Assembly: GCF_002155425.1 (NCBI RefSeq)
Contig: NZ_MUYG01000011.1
Coordinates: forward strand, 62,001 to 126,000
Length of the DNA: 64,000 nucleotides
Origin: Erythrobacter donghaensis
Lineage (GTDB): Bacteria; Pseudomonadota; Alphaproteobacteria; Sphingomonadales; Sphingomonadaceae
Reading direction: 5' to 3'
The notes under the pieces were generated by a model. The model had not been told where the DNA came from. It saw only the letters and a program-made list of their open reading frames with translations, and searched no databases. A program made the position numbers and the translations under genes. Below, piece after piece: positions 63,145-64,000 of the stretch (within the stretch, counting starts at the first letter, position 1; every line of letters starts with the position of its first letter).

Positions 63145-64000
63145 ATGTCGCTCAAACTGGCCATCGCGAAGCTTTCCGCCGCTGCTGCGGGTGTCGCATT
63201 GTTGCAAGGCGGCGCCGTGCGCGTGGCCGAGCCGATGAACACCGACGCGCCGGACTATTCGACCAATATCGACGGAAAGCTGGTGAAGGTCGATCCGGTC
63301 TCGGGCGCGCGCTACATCAAGACGCGCGACCGGGTGATCCCGACTCCGCCCGAACAGCGCCGCCGCAGGATCGTCGAGCGCACGGTCGAGTGCCAGCCGG
63401 TCGGCCCGGCGGGCGCGATCGCGGCCGGTGCGCCGAGCCGTCCTGCCGGGGCAGTCGAAGCCTATTACGACGCCAATGAGTGTCCGCCGATCGCGCAGGT
63501 CGCCTACATGCCCGCGCCGCTTCCGCCCCTGCCGCCGATTTCGGGCGGCGGTGGCCCCGGCGGCGGTTGGGGTGGCGGCTTCGGCGGCGGCGGCTTTGGC
63601 GGTGGCTTCGGCGGCGGCTTCTTCGGCGGCTTCTTCGGCGGCGGCGGCTCGTCCTCGGGCGATGTCTCGGTGATCAGCACCACCACCTCGGGCGGCGGCG
63701 ATCCGGGCACGACCAGCACCAGCGGCAGCAGCGGCGTGGTGATCGATATCGACATCGACAACTCCACCTCGACCACTTCGTCCTCGGGCCAGATCAGTTC
63801 GTCGACCGGTCAGGTCTCGACCTCGACCTCGACCGGGCAGGTGTCGAGCAGCACCGGCGCAGTGTCGAGCACCAGCACGTCGGGCAATGTCTCCTCGTCC
63901 ACCGGTGCGGTGTCGAGTTCGGGCAACGTGTCGTCTTCGACCGGTGCGGTGTCGAGCTCGGGCAACGTGTCCTCCTCGACCGGTGCGGTCTCGTCGAGCA
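63145..64000 (+). CDS. Secreted repetitive Gly/Ser/Thr-rich protein, 3' end beyond window
   Basis: An open frame from the ATG at 63145 runs to the window edge without a stop (285 codons seen). It starts with a hydrophobic leader-like stretch (KLAIAKLSAAAAGVALLQG), so it is probably exported. A conserved-looking region with two Cys (about 90-125) is followed by a Gly/Phe-rich segment (about 140-178). From about residue 195 onward there is a Ser/Thr/Gly-rich region that becomes a 13-aa tandem repeat (see next entry). It may be a surface or wall-associated adhesin-like protein. I do not recognise the family and the C-terminus is not visible. It is not a two-partner-type exoprotein. Confidence 0.75.
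   Translation, partial: MSLKLAIAKLSAAAAGVALLQGGAVRVAEPMNTDAPDYSTNIDGKLVKVDPVSGARYIKTRDRVIPTPPEQRRRRIVERTVECQPVGPAGAIAAGAPSRPAGAVEAYYDANECPPIAQVAYMPAPLPPLPPISGGGGPGGGWGGGFGGGGFGGGFGGGFFGGFFGGGGSSSGDVSVISTTTSGGGDPGTTSTSGSSGVVIDIDIDNSTSTTSSSGQISSSTGQVSTSTSTGQVSSSTGAVSSTSTSGNVSSSTGAVSSSGNVSSSTGAVSSSGNVSSSTGAVSSS
63880..64000 (+). repeat. 39-bp tandem repeat in the window-end gene
   Basis: The unit, encoding TGAVSSSGNVSSS, repeats at 63901, 63940 and 63979 with exactly 39-bp spacing and a few synonymous changes. It continues past the window edge. Preceding sequence has looser related units (SSTGQV, SSSTGAVSS). Near-identical short in-frame repeats of this kind can change copy number by slippage. 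Confidence 0.85.

Noticed and set aside
63500-63776. Pro/Lys-rich minus-strand frame opposite the Gly-rich coding region
   Set aside because: Complement of Gly codons gives Pro runs; no independent support.

Overview
The window is GC-rich and densely coded on both strands, with no gene-free gap longer than about 300 bases. Gene families and codon use point to an alphaproteobacterium, most likely Sphingomonadales/Erythrobacteraceae-like. That placement is inferred from gene content (katG, ahpCF, aroC, ruvAB, membrane LytTR regulator, DUF2306) and is not proven. I saw no rRNA, tRNA, CRISPR array or transposase.

1-13114 (+): a tight run of five genes. It holds a two-partner secretion pore (TpsB), a 2367-residue repetitive filamentous-haemagglutinin-like exoprotein (TpsA) and a signal-peptide-bearing TPR/CHAT caspase-like protease. 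A PAAR spike-tip protein and a DUF4123 adaptor follow with 8 and 18 bp gaps. This physically couples a type V (TPS) system to type VI secretion (T6SS) spike genes.

13044-40289: a nearly complete T6SS locus: tssK, tssL (OmpA fusion), tssM, tagF, pppA, ppkA (+); vgrG, an unknown gene and tagH (-); then an OmpA protein, tssA, tssB, tssC, hcp, tagJ, tssE, tssF, tssG, clpV and a small 84-aa gene (+). An M23 endopeptidase lies on the minus strand at the left edge. No tssJ is present. The post-translational switch (PpkA kinase, PppA phosphatase, TagH FHA reader, TagF repressor) is intact. TssL and PpkA both start with a Thr-Val-Phe/Tyr-x-Pro peptide that could be the phospho-switch site.

40305-53350: an accessory region. 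It holds a lipoprotein of unknown function, an operon of SPFH protein + ribbon-helix-helix regulator + small two-TM proteins, a TIR-TolB-like-TPR protein, a small lipoprotein, two tandem secreted Sel1-repeat/trypsin fusions, a SLOG-like membrane protein, and a DUF2306/LytTR pair.

53364-58328 (-): peroxide defence, with katG, ahpF and ahpC plus hairpin terminators and a REP-like palindromic element. 58617-62913: a DUF3626 gene of more AT-rich composition, aroC, then ruvA - unknown 142-aa gene - ruvB. 63145 to the right edge: the start of a secreted Gly/Ser/Thr-rich repetitive protein that runs off the window.

Functionally, the window looks like a contact and antagonism platform (TPS adhesin/exoprotein plus regulated T6SS), next to signalling and proteolysis genes and housekeeping oxidative-stress and recombination genes.
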